From an uncultured Acidimicrobiales bacterium (GTDB taxonomy: Bacteria; Actinomycetota; Acidimicrobiia; Acidimicrobiales; Aldehydirespiratoraceae), in the NCBI GenBank assembly GCA_938091985.1, contig CALKOE010000261.1, positions 1 through 12,780 on the forward strand: a stretch of 12,780 nt of DNA, given 5' to 3'. A program made the position numbers and the translations under genes. Within the stretch, counting starts at the first letter, position 1, and the number at the start of each line of letters is the position of its first letter. Shown here piece after piece: positions 6,634 through 12,637 of the stretch. Under the pieces are notes generated by a model that made no database searches, was not told the origin of the DNA, and saw nothing but the letters and a program-made list of their open reading frames with translations.

Positions 6634-7128
6634 GTGCGGCAGCTGCGCGAGAACGGCCCCGGTCGGGTTCGGGCCGGCTTCGTCGTTGCCCCTGCGCTCA
6701 TTGTCTGCCTGCCACTGATCGCGTTCTCGTTTCAGGGCGACGAGCGACGCAACATCTATTTCAACGCGGAACGCTTCGGTACCAACCCGCTCGAGCCGGC
6801 ACGGCAGGCGATCGATGAGATCGACGTGTTCCTGCGGCTCGGGAACTTCCGCCCGATCGGCAGGTTCTTCGACTACACCGAGCACTCGTTGGTGTTCGAG
6901 GCGGCGGAGGCCACGGGCCTGGCGCCCCACGTGGTTCATGGCGTCGTGCGGATGGCGATGGTCGCCCTGCTCGCCTTCGTTGCGTGGCGGCTCGTGCGCT
7001 CTTTGACGCAGGCGGCAGACGCGCCCGTGCCGTGGTTCGTTCCCGCAGTGATCGGTGTGGTTCTCGTGGCTGGCGGCCCCGAGAGCCCACTCGTCCATTT
7101 TCCTTTCTGTTCCTGCTCTCGGCACTGA
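6634..7128 (+). CDS. 5' part of the frameshifted membrane protein
   Basis: GTG 6634 is the first sensible start, eight bases after the rlmB stop, and suggests co-transcription with the isp-rlmB operon. The 164-residue product holds TM1 (AGFVVAPALIVCLPLIAFSF), a long loop with an acidic GDER and the segment LGNFRPIGRFFDYTEHS, then TM2 (HGVVRMAMVALLAFVAWRLV) and TM3 (WFVPAVIGVVLVAGG). An acidic first extracytoplasmic loop is seen in GT-C glycosyltransferases, but that is only a loose resemblance. The last dozen residues (HFPFCSCSRH) are probably an out-of-frame tail. Confidence 0.65.
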   Translation: MRQLRENGPGRVRAGFVVAPALIVCLPLIAFSFQGDERRNIYFNAERFGTNPLEPARQAIDEIDVFLRLGNFRPIGRFFDYTEHSLVFEAAEATGLAPHVVHGVVRMAMVALLAFVAWRLVRSLTQAADAPVPWFVPAVIGVVLVAGGPESPLVHFPFCSCSRH

Positions 7129-7151
7129 TCGTGGTCGGTCTGCCCCAAGTG

Positions 7152-8192
7152 ATGGTGCAATCGCGTGACTTCGCGGCGCGGCTAACGCGACCTATCGAGC
7201 TGGTCTTGTGCGCCCTCGCCGGCGCCGCCGCGGCGATGTTCTTCGACCTCGTCTATGTCGTTGTGCCGCTCACGATTCTCTATCTGGCTGCGTTGGCGAT
7301 CGCCGCAGGCGTCCCGCTGCGGGTGGCCGCAAGATCGCCGGCGGCCCGGCGAGTCGCCGCGCTCACCGCCGGCTTCTTCGCGGTCTTCGTTCCTGTTCGG
7401 ATCATGATCGCCAACGAATGCGGCGACGGTTCCTGCTACAGCGGGTCGGACCTCGACCCGTCGACCGACGCCCTCTTCGCGACCTTCGACCGCATGGTGT
7501 CTGGTCTGCCCCCGGCCGGGTGGCGCTTCAACGGCGATCTGATCGAGGCATCTGGCGCGTTCTTCGGCTTCCGTGATCTTGCCGCCAACTCGCTGCTGTT
7601 GATTCTCGCGGTTGGCCTTGTCGGCTGGACCGTCGGCGTCATCCGGATCGACCGGGCCGACTCGCCGATCCCGGCGCGGGTGGGCGGAGCGCTCGCCCTG
7701 GTCGCAACGGGATTGATCGTGTTGCCCGCGCTGCTGGTGAGCCTTTCGACGCTGGTGCAACGTGGCGAGTTCGCGATCGGGCGGGCGTGGCGAGACTCAG
7801 TGCTGGTCGAGTTGGGTTGGGGCGTCGCATTCGTTGCCGTCATCGTGGTGCTCATGCAGATGGCGGCGCCGGTCCCCAGCGCGGCCACTGCGTTGCGAGC
7901 CGTGCTCACGGTGATGCTCGTGGGCGGCTTGGTGGCGACCCTGCTCGCCAATGTGCGGCTGCAAGAAGTCGACCGGCGAGATCCAGTGGCCAACCTCACG
8001 AACCAGATCTCGGTGGCCTCGGTCGACTTCGACCTGACGCCGGAAGGCGACGCCCATCGGTGCAGTCTCCTGGATCGCTACACCGAGTTTGCGCCGAACC
8101 CGGAAGCGTGGATCGGGGGTCCGATGCTGCGGGCCAATCTCGACCGTCTCGCGGTGGCCCGCCACGGTCGCCCCTTCTGCGAGTCCTCATGA
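7152..8192 (+). CDS. 3' part of the frameshifted membrane protein
   Basis: The frame is open well upstream of 7152. The natural protein probably joins at about 7100, and ATG 7152 is only the first ATG after the junction. The product has about eight TM helices, including LVLCALAGAAAAMFFDLVYV, LTAGFFAVFVPVRIMIA, NSLLLILAVGLVGWTVGVI, GGALALVATGLIVLPALLVS and AVLTVMLVGGLVATLLANV. A soluble C-terminal tail of about 70 residues follows (residues with two Cys near HRCSLL and FCESS). Codon use and GC-rich third positions match the neighbouring genes, so it was under selection until recently or still is. Function is unknown. Confidence 0.65.
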   Translation: MVQSRDFAARLTRPIELVLCALAGAAAAMFFDLVYVVVPLTILYLAALAIAAGVPLRVAARSPAARRVAALTAGFFAVFVPVRIMIANECGDGSCYSGSDLDPSTDALFATFDRMVSGLPPAGWRFNGDLIEASGAFFGFRDLAANSLLLILAVGLVGWTVGVIRIDRADSPIPARVGGALALVATGLIVLPALLVSLSTLVQRGEFAIGRAWRDSVLVELGWGVAFVAVIVVLMQMAAPVPSAATALRAVLTVMLVGGLVATLLANVRLQEVDRRDPVANLTNQISVASVDFDLTPEGDAHRCSLLDRYTEFAPNPEAWIGGPMLRANLDRLAVARHGRPFCESS

Positions 8193-8202
8193 ACCCGTGA
8201 GG
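8185..8202. terminator. weak hairpin between the membrane protein gene and tRNA-Thr
   Basis: CCTCA (8185-8189) and TGAGG (8198-8202) can pair around an 8-nt loop. The hairpin overlaps the membrane gene stop and lies right beyond the 3' end of the convergent tRNA gene, the place for a bidirectional terminator. The stem is only 5 bp and there is no T-tract. Confidence 0.22.
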
Positions 8203-8203
8203 T

Positions 8204-8279
8204 TGGAGCCCGAGACAGGAGTCGAACCTGCGACCTGCTGTTTACAAGACAGCTGCTCTACCAACTGAGCTACTCGGGC
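8204..8279 (-). tRNA. tRNA-Thr (anticodon UGU), CCA encoded
   Basis: On the minus strand the acceptor stem GCCCGAG pairs perfectly with CTCGGGC. The D arm is GCTC-AGTTGGTA-GAGC, the anticodon stem GCTGT/ACAGC encloses the loop CTTGTAA with anticodon TGT, the variable loop is 5 nt, and the T arm GCAGG-TTCGACT-CCTGT has one G-T wobble. The discriminator is T73 and CCA is encoded (TGG at 8204-8206 on the plus strand), giving the standard 76 nt. It reads ACA and, by wobble, other ACN threonine codons. Confidence 0.97.
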
Positions 8280-8290
8280 GTGCGATGAAC

Positions 8291-8296
8291 AGGTTA
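8291..8296 (-). promoter_or_regulatory. putative -10 element of tRNA-Thr
   Basis: Minus-strand TAACCT lies 11 nt before the mature tRNA 5' end and fits TAnnnT. That would leave a 5' leader of about 4-5 nt for RNase P. No -35 is recognised. Confidence 0.3.
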
Positions 8297-8344
8297 GAGG
8301 GCGCCCGGCTCCACCCATGCGCTTGTTTCTGCAAGGCTGTGGGG

Positions 8345-8605
8345 ATGAAGCTCACCGAGGGCGAAACTGCAATGCTCGAATTCGAGCGATCGTGGTGGAC
8401 CGAGCCCGGTCCCAAGGACTCTGCGATCAATGAACAACTCGAGATGTCGACGACGCGTTACTACGAACTTTTGAACGAGCTCATTGACCGACCCGAAGCC
8501 GAGGCCCACGATCCGCTCGTGGTCCGTCGTCTTCGACGCATGCGTGACCGGCGCCGCCGATCGCGTTCCGAACACGTGGGCGCAACCAGCGAGGAGCACA
8601 GCTGA
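8345..8605 (+). CDS. DUF3263 family small protein
   Basis: The 86-residue protein starts at ATG 8345. An in-frame extension back to 8285 lacks family similarity. The core MLEFERSWWTEPGPKDSAI, then MSTTRYYELLNELIDRPEAE and DPLVVRRLRRMRDRRRRSR, matches the DUF3263 family of actinobacteria. The TRYY segment looks like a short helix-turn-helix and the C-terminus is strongly basic, so nucleic-acid binding is plausible but unproven. In Mycobacterium tuberculosis Rv0430 (DUF3263) sits directly before Rv0431/VirR (LytR_C), and here too the next gene is a LytR_C protein, overlapping as TGATG. The pair is thus a conserved two-gene unit. Confidence 0.85.
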   Translation: MKLTEGETAMLEFERSWWTEPGPKDSAINEQLEMSTTRYYELLNELIDRPEAEAHDPLVVRRLRRMRDRRRRSRSEHVGATSEEHS

Positions 8606-9213
8606 TGACTGCACCGGGGCGTTACGCCGCATCTGATGGATCGTTTGCAAAGTCGGCTGGTTCAGCCGCGGCCCGAGGCGGGGTGTTGATCGCGATTGCC
8701 GTCGTGATCGGCTTCGTGCTTTTGGCATGGGGCTTCGACGGCGGCGACGCCGATGCCGGCGCTGCCGCCGGTACCGACACGACCACGACCGCCCCCGGCG
8801 ACGACAGCACCACCACGGTGCCCGGCGACGACTCCACCACCACGCTCCCCGACGACGGGACGCCGACGACCACGCCGACCGTGGTGGACCCGCCATCATC
8901 GGTCACGGTGCAGGTCTTGAACGGCACTGGCGAGGGCGGTTTGGCCGGTACTCGAGGCGAAACCCTCGGGGCGCTGGGCTACATCTGGAAGGCCGGCAAC
9001 GCTGCGGGCACACCAGTTGCTGAGTCGAAGGTCTATTTCGTGACCGGATTCGGTGATGAAGCCGGTGAAGTCGCCGCAGCTTTGTCGGGTCCGGCCAGCG
9101 TCCTCGAACTGGCCCCCGCCGATCTCGCTGCGCTCGCCACCACAGAGCACGCGGAGGACACAGCAGCGGCCGACGTGATCGTCGTGCTGGGTGCCGACAA
9201 CGCGCTGAGCTGA
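8605..9213 (+). CDS. membrane-anchored LytR_C domain protein (VirR-like)
   Basis: This 202-residue protein has a short cytoplasmic N-terminus, one TM helix (about 26-44), a Thr/Asp/Pro/Gly-rich low-complexity linker (about 45-98) with two copies of PGDDSTTTV/L, and a LytR_C domain (PF13399; about 99-197) beginning SVTVQVLNGTGEGGLAG. The topology is single-pass with the LytR_C domain outside the cytoplasm. LytR_C domains occur in LCP cell-wall ligases and in VirR, which affects mycobacterial envelope integrity and vesicle release. A similar envelope role is inferred. The start ATG overlaps the DUF3263 stop and is preceded by GAGGAG at 8591-8596 with 8-nt spacing, so translation is coupled but independently supported. 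There is no LCP domain. Confidence 0.85.
   Translation: MTAPGRYAASDGSFAKSAGSAAARGGVLIAIAVVIGFVLLAWGFDGGDADAGAAAGTDTTTTAPGDDSTTTVPGDDSTTTLPDDGTPTTTPTVVDPPSSVTVQVLNGTGEGGLAGTRGETLGALGYIWKAGNAAGTPVAESKVYFVTGFGDEAGEVAAALSGPASVLELAPADLAALATTEHAEDTAAADVIVVLGADNALS
8794..8847 (+). repeat. two tandem 27-bp repeats encoding the Thr/Asp linker
   Basis: Two nine-codon units (8794-8820 and 8821-8847) differ at only a few bases and each encode PGDDSTTT plus Val or Leu. A third, degenerate copy (PDDGTPTTT) follows from 8848. The repeat sits in the linker of the LytR_C protein, where length change would be tolerated. Confidence 0.8.
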
Positions 9214-9230
9214 GCCAGAACCATTCCCAC

Positions 9231-10004
9231 ATGACCGAGGGTTTGTTCGCCGCGTTCGGGCGTACTCCTGCGAGAGCTGGGCTCTTTCTCGACTTCGACG
9301 GTGTCCTCGCGGACATCGCGCCCGAGCCCGATGGCGCCCGTATTCGCGAGGGTGTCGACGATCTGCTCCTCGAACTGAGTCGGCGACTCGGTCGAGTGGC
9401 GGTCATCTCCGGTCGTCCGGTGGAATACATCGATTCGATGGTGCCTGCCGAGGTGGACATCGTCGGTCTCTACGGTCTCGAGTGGCGCCACAGTGGGGTG
9501 CACCACACGCTGCACGAAGCGGAGCCCTACCGGGCGGCGGTGCGCGAGCTGGTCGCGGATGCGATGGAGCGGTTCGGCGCGGCCGTCGTTGAGCCGAAGG
9601 GTCTGTCGTTGACGATCCACTACCGCAGCGATGAATCGCTCGCAGCGCCGATGCGCACGTGGGTGGCCGAACAGGCCGACCGCACCGGGATGGAGCAGCG
9701 GCCTGCCAAGCGTTCGTTCGAGCTCCATCCGCCGATCAAGCGAGACAAGGGCACCGCCCTCGTCGAGTTGGCCGAGGATCTCGATCCGGTGGCATACCTG
9801 GGTGACGACCTCGGCGACTTGCCGGCCTTCGACGGGCTCGACGAGTTGGCGGCTCACGGCGTGGCGACGATCCGAGTGGCGGTCGACTCTGCGGAGGCCC
9901 CGCCGATCTTGCGCAGTCGTGCTGATCTCGTGGTGGTGGGTCCGGCCGGAGCCGAGGAACTTCTCCGCCAGATCCTCACTGCGGCGGAGGCGGCGTCGGA
10001 CTAG
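9231..10004 (+). CDS. otsB: trehalose-6-phosphate phosphatase
   Basis: This 257-residue HAD-superfamily phosphatase has motif I LFLDFDGVLADIAPEP (nucleophile Asp21, acid/base Asp23), motif II VAVISGRP (Ser60), the OtsB-specific GLYGLEW at 79-85, ELHPPIKRDKGTAL at 164-177 (Lys173 as the motif III lysine) and motif IV YLGDDLGDLPAF at 189-200 (Asp192, Asp193, Asp196). The length fits bacterial OtsB and the catalytic set is intact. It removes the phosphate from trehalose 6-phosphate in the cytosol. It lies 17 bases after the LytR_C gene. Its partner otsA lies tail to tail on the other strand, sharing four bases at the stops. Confidence 0.93.
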   Translation: MTEGLFAAFGRTPARAGLFLDFDGVLADIAPEPDGARIREGVDDLLLELSRRLGRVAVISGRPVEYIDSMVPAEVDIVGLYGLEWRHSGVHHTLHEAEPYRAAVRELVADAMERFGAAVVEPKGLSLTIHYRSDESLAAPMRTWVAEQADRTGMEQRPAKRSFELHPPIKRDKGTALVELAEDLDPVAYLGDDLGDLPAFDGLDELAAHGVATIRVAVDSAEAPPILRSRADLVVVGPAGAEELLRQILTAAEAASD

Positions 10005-11374
10005 CCCTCCTGGGAGGCAGCGAGTTGATCCGACAGCCAGTCGGAGGGGTTGCGGGCCTCGGCGCGGCGACGAAGCTCGGCGGCCCGTGATGCCCGCGTC
10101 GCGGCGTCCATGTCGAGCGCGGCGGCAAGTGCGAGAGCCTGGTCCTCGATGTCGAACGGATTGACCGAATGGACGGCGCCGTTGAGCGCGTCGTGCACGC
10201 CGGCCTCGCGGCTGAGCACGACGGCGCCGTCGCGTTCGTTGACGAGCGGACCCTCCATCGCGACGAGGTTGAGGCCATCGCGTATCGGGTTGACCATCAA
10301 CACGTCGTAGCGGCGAAGGTGGGCGACGGACTTCGGGAAGTCGTCGACCAGATCGAGTTCGATCGGGTTCCAGCCGGGAGTGGCCCACCGGTGATTGATC
10401 ACGGCCGCCAGCGACTCGATCTCGGCTCGATACGCAAGGTATTCGGGGAGGCCCTCGCGGCTCGGATAGCCGAGCGCCCGGAACACGACGGTTTCTCGGA
10501 GGTCGGGTCGGTCCTGCAGCATCGTGTCGTACGCCCGAAACCCGCGGAGCAGGTTCTTCGAGAGTTCGATTCGATCGACGCGAACGATGAGGCGGCGGTC
10601 GCCGAGGTCGGTGTCGATGGCCTCGGTCTCGGCTTGGCATCGATCCGAGGAAGCGACGCCGCGAATGTCGTCGGCGTCGGGGGCGAGGGGGGCGACGAAC
10701 GTGGTGGGTGTGATCCCGGCGATCTCTTCGCAGCTGTTTCGAAAGTCTCGGGCCCAGCGATCTGAGTGGAATCCGCAGGCGTTGTGGCCGGCCATCCCGA
10801 CGAGAAGCTCGGTTGCGAGGTCGTGGGGGAGGACCCGCATGAGGTGGGGCGGGGCGAACGGCGTGTGAGAGAAGTGCACGGTCGCGAGGTCGGGGCGCTT
10901 CTCGCGCAGCAACGGACCGAGTAGTGCGAGGTGGTAGTCCTGCACGAGTACGACGGCGCCGTCGGGAGACTCGTCGGCCACGACGTCGGCGAAGGCTCGG
11001 TTGTAGCGCCGGTACGCCTCCCACGCCACGCGAAAGCCCTTGTCGATGACCGGACGCCGGCTGAGGTCGTGGAGCCCGTGGTAGAGGAACCACAGCATCG
11101 AGTTGCAGACACCGTCGTAGGCCTGGGTCATGACGGTTGAGTCGATCGCAAGGGTGCGAGCGCGGATGCCGTCGGCTTCGATCACACCGCGACTGGCGGC
11201 CTGGCGGTCGGCATCGCTCAAGGCAGCGGCGATCCACACGGTGTCGGTGCCGGCCACGAGTGGGGCGAGGCCTGAGACGAGTCCGCCTCCACCTCGGGTG
11301 GCGATCAACTCATCGCCGTCTTCACGAAACGAGAGTGGCCCTCGGTTCGAGACGAGGACGACGGGTGCAGCCAC
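10001..11374 (-). CDS. otsA: trehalose-6-phosphate synthase (GT20)
   Basis: This 457-residue GT-B enzyme starts at GTG (complement of 11372-11374), giving AAPVVLVSNRGPLSF. It carries RGGGGLVSGL at 27-36, QDYHLALLGPLL at 145-156 (Asp146), HTPFAPP with His170, VDRIELSKNLLRGF at 266-279 (Arg268 and Lys273 contact UDP-glucose phosphates) and NPIRDGLNLVAMEG at 362-375 (Asp366, Glu374). By eye, Tyr86, Trp95 and Arg306 match the glucose-6-phosphate site of E. coli OtsA (Tyr76, Trp85, Arg300), which supports true trehalose-phosphate synthase activity: UDP-glucose plus glucose-6-phosphate to trehalose 6-phosphate. The ELSKN form is the actinobacterial variant of the RLDYSKG motif. The neighbouring otsB completes the pathway, giving trehalose for stress protection or envelope glycolipids. 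Confidence 0.93.
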   Translation of the reverse strand: MAAPVVLVSNRGPLSFREDGDELIATRGGGGLVSGLAPLVAGTDTVWIAAALSDADRQAASRGVIEADGIRARTLAIDSTVMTQAYDGVCNSMLWFLYHGLHDLSRRPVIDKGFRVAWEAYRRYNRAFADVVADESPDGAVVLVQDYHLALLGPLLREKRPDLATVHFSHTPFAPPHLMRVLPHDLATELLVGMAGHNACGFHSDRWARDFRNSCEEIAGITPTTFVAPLAPDADDIRGVASSDRCQAETEAIDTDLGDRRLIVRVDRIELSKNLLRGFRAYDTMLQDRPDLRETVVFRALGYPSREGLPEYLAYRAEIESLAAVINHRWATPGWNPIELDLVDDFPKSVAHLRRYDVLMVNPIRDGLNLVAMEGPLVNERDGAVVLSREAGVHDALNGAVHSVNPFDIEDQALALAAALDMDAATRASRAAELRRRAEARNPSDWLSDQLAASQEG

Positions 11375-11380
11375 GGGGCA

Positions 11381-11386
11381 ACGCTA
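11381..11386 (-). promoter_or_regulatory. putative -10 element (TAGCGT) of otsA
   Basis: Minus-strand TAGCGT ends exactly 6 nt before the GTG start at 11374. No ribosome binding site precedes the GTG, so a leaderless transcript is likely. It lies in the 58-bp gap shared with the divergent glycerate kinase gene. Confidence 0.5.
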
Positions 11387-11432
11387 GTGGGCCGCAGCGT
11401 CAGCGGCCGTCGAAGTGAGGCATCATTCGACG

Positions 11433-12419
11433 ATGCGGGTCGTGGTGTGTTCCGACAAGTTCAGAGGGACGGCGACCGCCCGCGAGATCGGCGACGCGGT
11501 CGCGTCGGCGGTCGAAGCCGCGGGTGGTGAGTGCATCGTGCAGCCGATGGCCGACGGCGGCGAGGGCACCCTCGATGCATTCGGCGGTCCGAATCGGACG
11601 ACGACCGTGACTGGCCCGCTGGGCGCGGCGGTCGAGGCCGAGTGGTCGCTGCGTGATGGCGTGGCGGTCATCGAAATGGCCCGAGCATCCGGACTTCAGC
11701 TGGCCGGTGGCGCCGAGGCGAACGACCCCATGGAGGCCACGACGGCGGGCACCGGCGAACTCATCGCCACCGCCGTGGAGGCTGGCGCGCAGCGCCTCAT
11801 CGTCGGGCTCGGTGGCTCAGCTACGACCGACGGGGGTCTCGGCGCGTTGCGGGCGATGGCTCCGCTGGGTCGATACCGCGGGGTCGACATCGAGGTCGCC
11901 TGCGATGTGAGAACGAAGTTCGTCGACGCCGCTGAGATCTTCGGCCCGCAGAAGGGTGCGAGCCGTGCCCAGATTGCGTTGCTCCGCCGCCGATTGGAAC
12001 GTCTCGCCCAGATCTATGTCGGCGAGCACGGTGTGGATGTCGTGGATCTCGAGCGCGCCGGTGCGGCCGGTGGACTCGGAGGTGGCCTCGCCGTTGCCGG
12101 CGCGACCTTGGCCGATGGTTTCACCGTCATCGCCGATGCGGTTGAGCTCTACGACGCGATCGAGGGCGCTGACTTGGTCATCACCGGTGAGGGGCAGCTC
12201 GATGCCACCTCGTTCGACGGCAAGGTCGTGGGTGGCGTGGCCAAGCTCGCGGCGGCGGCCGGGGTGGCCGCGGTGGCAGTTGTCGGACGGACGATGGAGG
12301 GGACCGACTCGCCGATCCCGGTGATCGATCTGGTCGCTCGTTTCGGAGAGGAACAGGCGATGACCGCAACGCTCGACTGTGTCAGCCGAGCCGCCGCGGA
12401 GCTGCTCGCGTCAGCGTGA
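11433..12419 (+). CDS. glycerate kinase (GlxK/GarK family)
   Basis: The 328-residue protein starts at ATG 11433, giving MRVVVCSDKFRGTATA. A GTG at 11415 adds six non-conserved residues. Family signatures of PF02595 are clear: DKFRGT near the N-terminus, PMADGGEGT at 38-46, RLIVGLGGSATTDGGLG at 121-137, FGPQKGAS at 170-177, GAAGGLGGGLA at 210-220 and ITGEGQLDATSFDGK at 250-264. The enzyme phosphorylates D-glycerate with ATP, linking glyoxylate or serine metabolism to glycolysis. Whether it makes 2- or 3-phosphoglycerate is not readable here. It is shorter than many relatives (about 370-380). The segment usually like CDVxNPLxG is altered to CDVRTKFVDA (157-166). It is divergent from otsA and its 3' end overlaps the next minus-strand gene by nine bases. 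Confidence 0.92.
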   Translation: MRVVVCSDKFRGTATAREIGDAVASAVEAAGGECIVQPMADGGEGTLDAFGGPNRTTTVTGPLGAAVEAEWSLRDGVAVIEMARASGLQLAGGAEANDPMEATTAGTGELIATAVEAGAQRLIVGLGGSATTDGGLGALRAMAPLGRYRGVDIEVACDVRTKFVDAAEIFGPQKGASRAQIALLRRRLERLAQIYVGEHGVDVVDLERAGAAGGLGGGLAVAGATLADGFTVIADAVELYDAIEGADLVITGEGQLDATSFDGKVVGGVAKLAAAAGVAAVAVVGRTMEGTDSPIPVIDLVARFGEEQAMTATLDCVSRAAAELLASA

Positions 12420-12623
12420 ACCCTTGGCGCCGATGATCCAGCCGCCGACACCGATCACGACGACGACCACCAACGCGAACTTGATGACGCCGATCAGTGC
12501 GCCGACGACCCATTGCACGAGCGTGATGGCGCCGAAGATCGCTACTGCCCCGATCACGAGGCGGGCCGAGACAGAGAGGCCTTGGCGCTTTGGTGAAGTT
12601 GCCTGTTGTCGCTCGATAGCCAC
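12411..12623 (-). CDS. small two-TM membrane protein
   Basis: This 70-residue protein starts at GTG (complement of 12621-12623). A polar, basic N-terminus (about 1-19) precedes two hydrophobic helices, about 20-43 (ARLVIGAVAIFGAITLVQWV) and about 45-66 (GVIKFALVVVVVIGVGGWII), and a short basic tail GAKGSR. Both ends carry positive charge, so a hairpin with both termini in the cytoplasm is expected. No family is recognised. The gene lies 14 bases downstream of the partial gene on the same strand but has its own -10-like hexamer, and its 3' end overlaps the convergent glycerate kinase by nine bases. The GTG-plus-hexamer arrangement and consistent codon use support a real gene. Confidence 0.72.
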   Translation of the reverse strand: MAIERQQATSPKRQGLSVSARLVIGAVAIFGAITLVQWVVGALIGVIKFALVVVVVIGVGGWIIGAKGSR

Positions 12624-12629
12624 GACTAC

Positions 12630-12635
12630 AGGCTA
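12630..12635 (-). promoter_or_regulatory. putative -10 element (TAGCCT) of the small membrane protein gene
   Basis: Minus-strand TAGCCT lies exactly 6 nt before the GTG at 12623, in the 14-bp gap after the upstream gene's stop. It matches the TAGnnT-N6-start arrangement of radA and otsA. Confidence 0.45.
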
Positions 12636-12637
12636 GA

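Larger units (their letters stand above)
6634..8192 (+). pseudogene. polytopic membrane protein gene interrupted by one frameshift near 7100
   Basis: Two open frames overlap and together make one multi-pass membrane protein of about 519 residues. The first frame (from GTG 6634) ends at TGA 7126-7128. The second frame carries the hydrophobic continuation FSFLFLLSALIVVGLP and runs to TGA 8190-8192. Moving from the first to the second requires -1, as expected if one base had been lost in about 7090-7115, for example a C in TTTCTGTTCCTG. No canonical X-XXY-YYZ slippery heptamer is in phase, so programmed frameshifting is not supported. It may be a real disabling mutation or a sequencing or assembly error. 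About 11-12 TM helices are predicted by eye. No family is recognised. Confidence 0.75.

Noticed and set aside
7090..7115. Programmed -1 frameshifting at CCATTTTCCTTTC
   Set aside because: No in-phase X-XXY-YYZ slippery heptamer and no strong downstream structure. A one-base loss explains the data more simply.
5812..7125. Long minus-strand open frames antisense to rlmB and the membrane protein
   Set aside because: No family resemblance, and the amino-acid composition reflects the reverse of GC-rich coding sequence.
8204..8279. tRNA as an integration site for a mobile element
   Set aside because: No integrase, no direct repeat of the tRNA 3' end and no change in base composition nearby.
8760..8880. 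CRISPR-like or minisatellite array
   Set aside because: Only two near-identical 27-bp units without spacers, in frame and coding for a Thr/Asp linker.
9033..11237. A 734-codon minus-strand open frame across otsB and otsA
   Set aside because: Its sequence is Arg/Pro-rich noise in the wrong frame of otsA and antisense to otsB and the LytR_C gene. Both OtsA and OtsB have complete family motifs in their own frames.
10001..12419. GT20 enzyme plus glycerate kinase as a glucosylglycerate-type compatible-solute pathway
   Set aside because: The GT20 keeps the OtsA residues for glucose-6-phosphate (Tyr86, Trp95, Arg306) and is paired with an intact OtsB, so trehalose synthesis is the better reading. 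The kinase is only a divergent neighbour.
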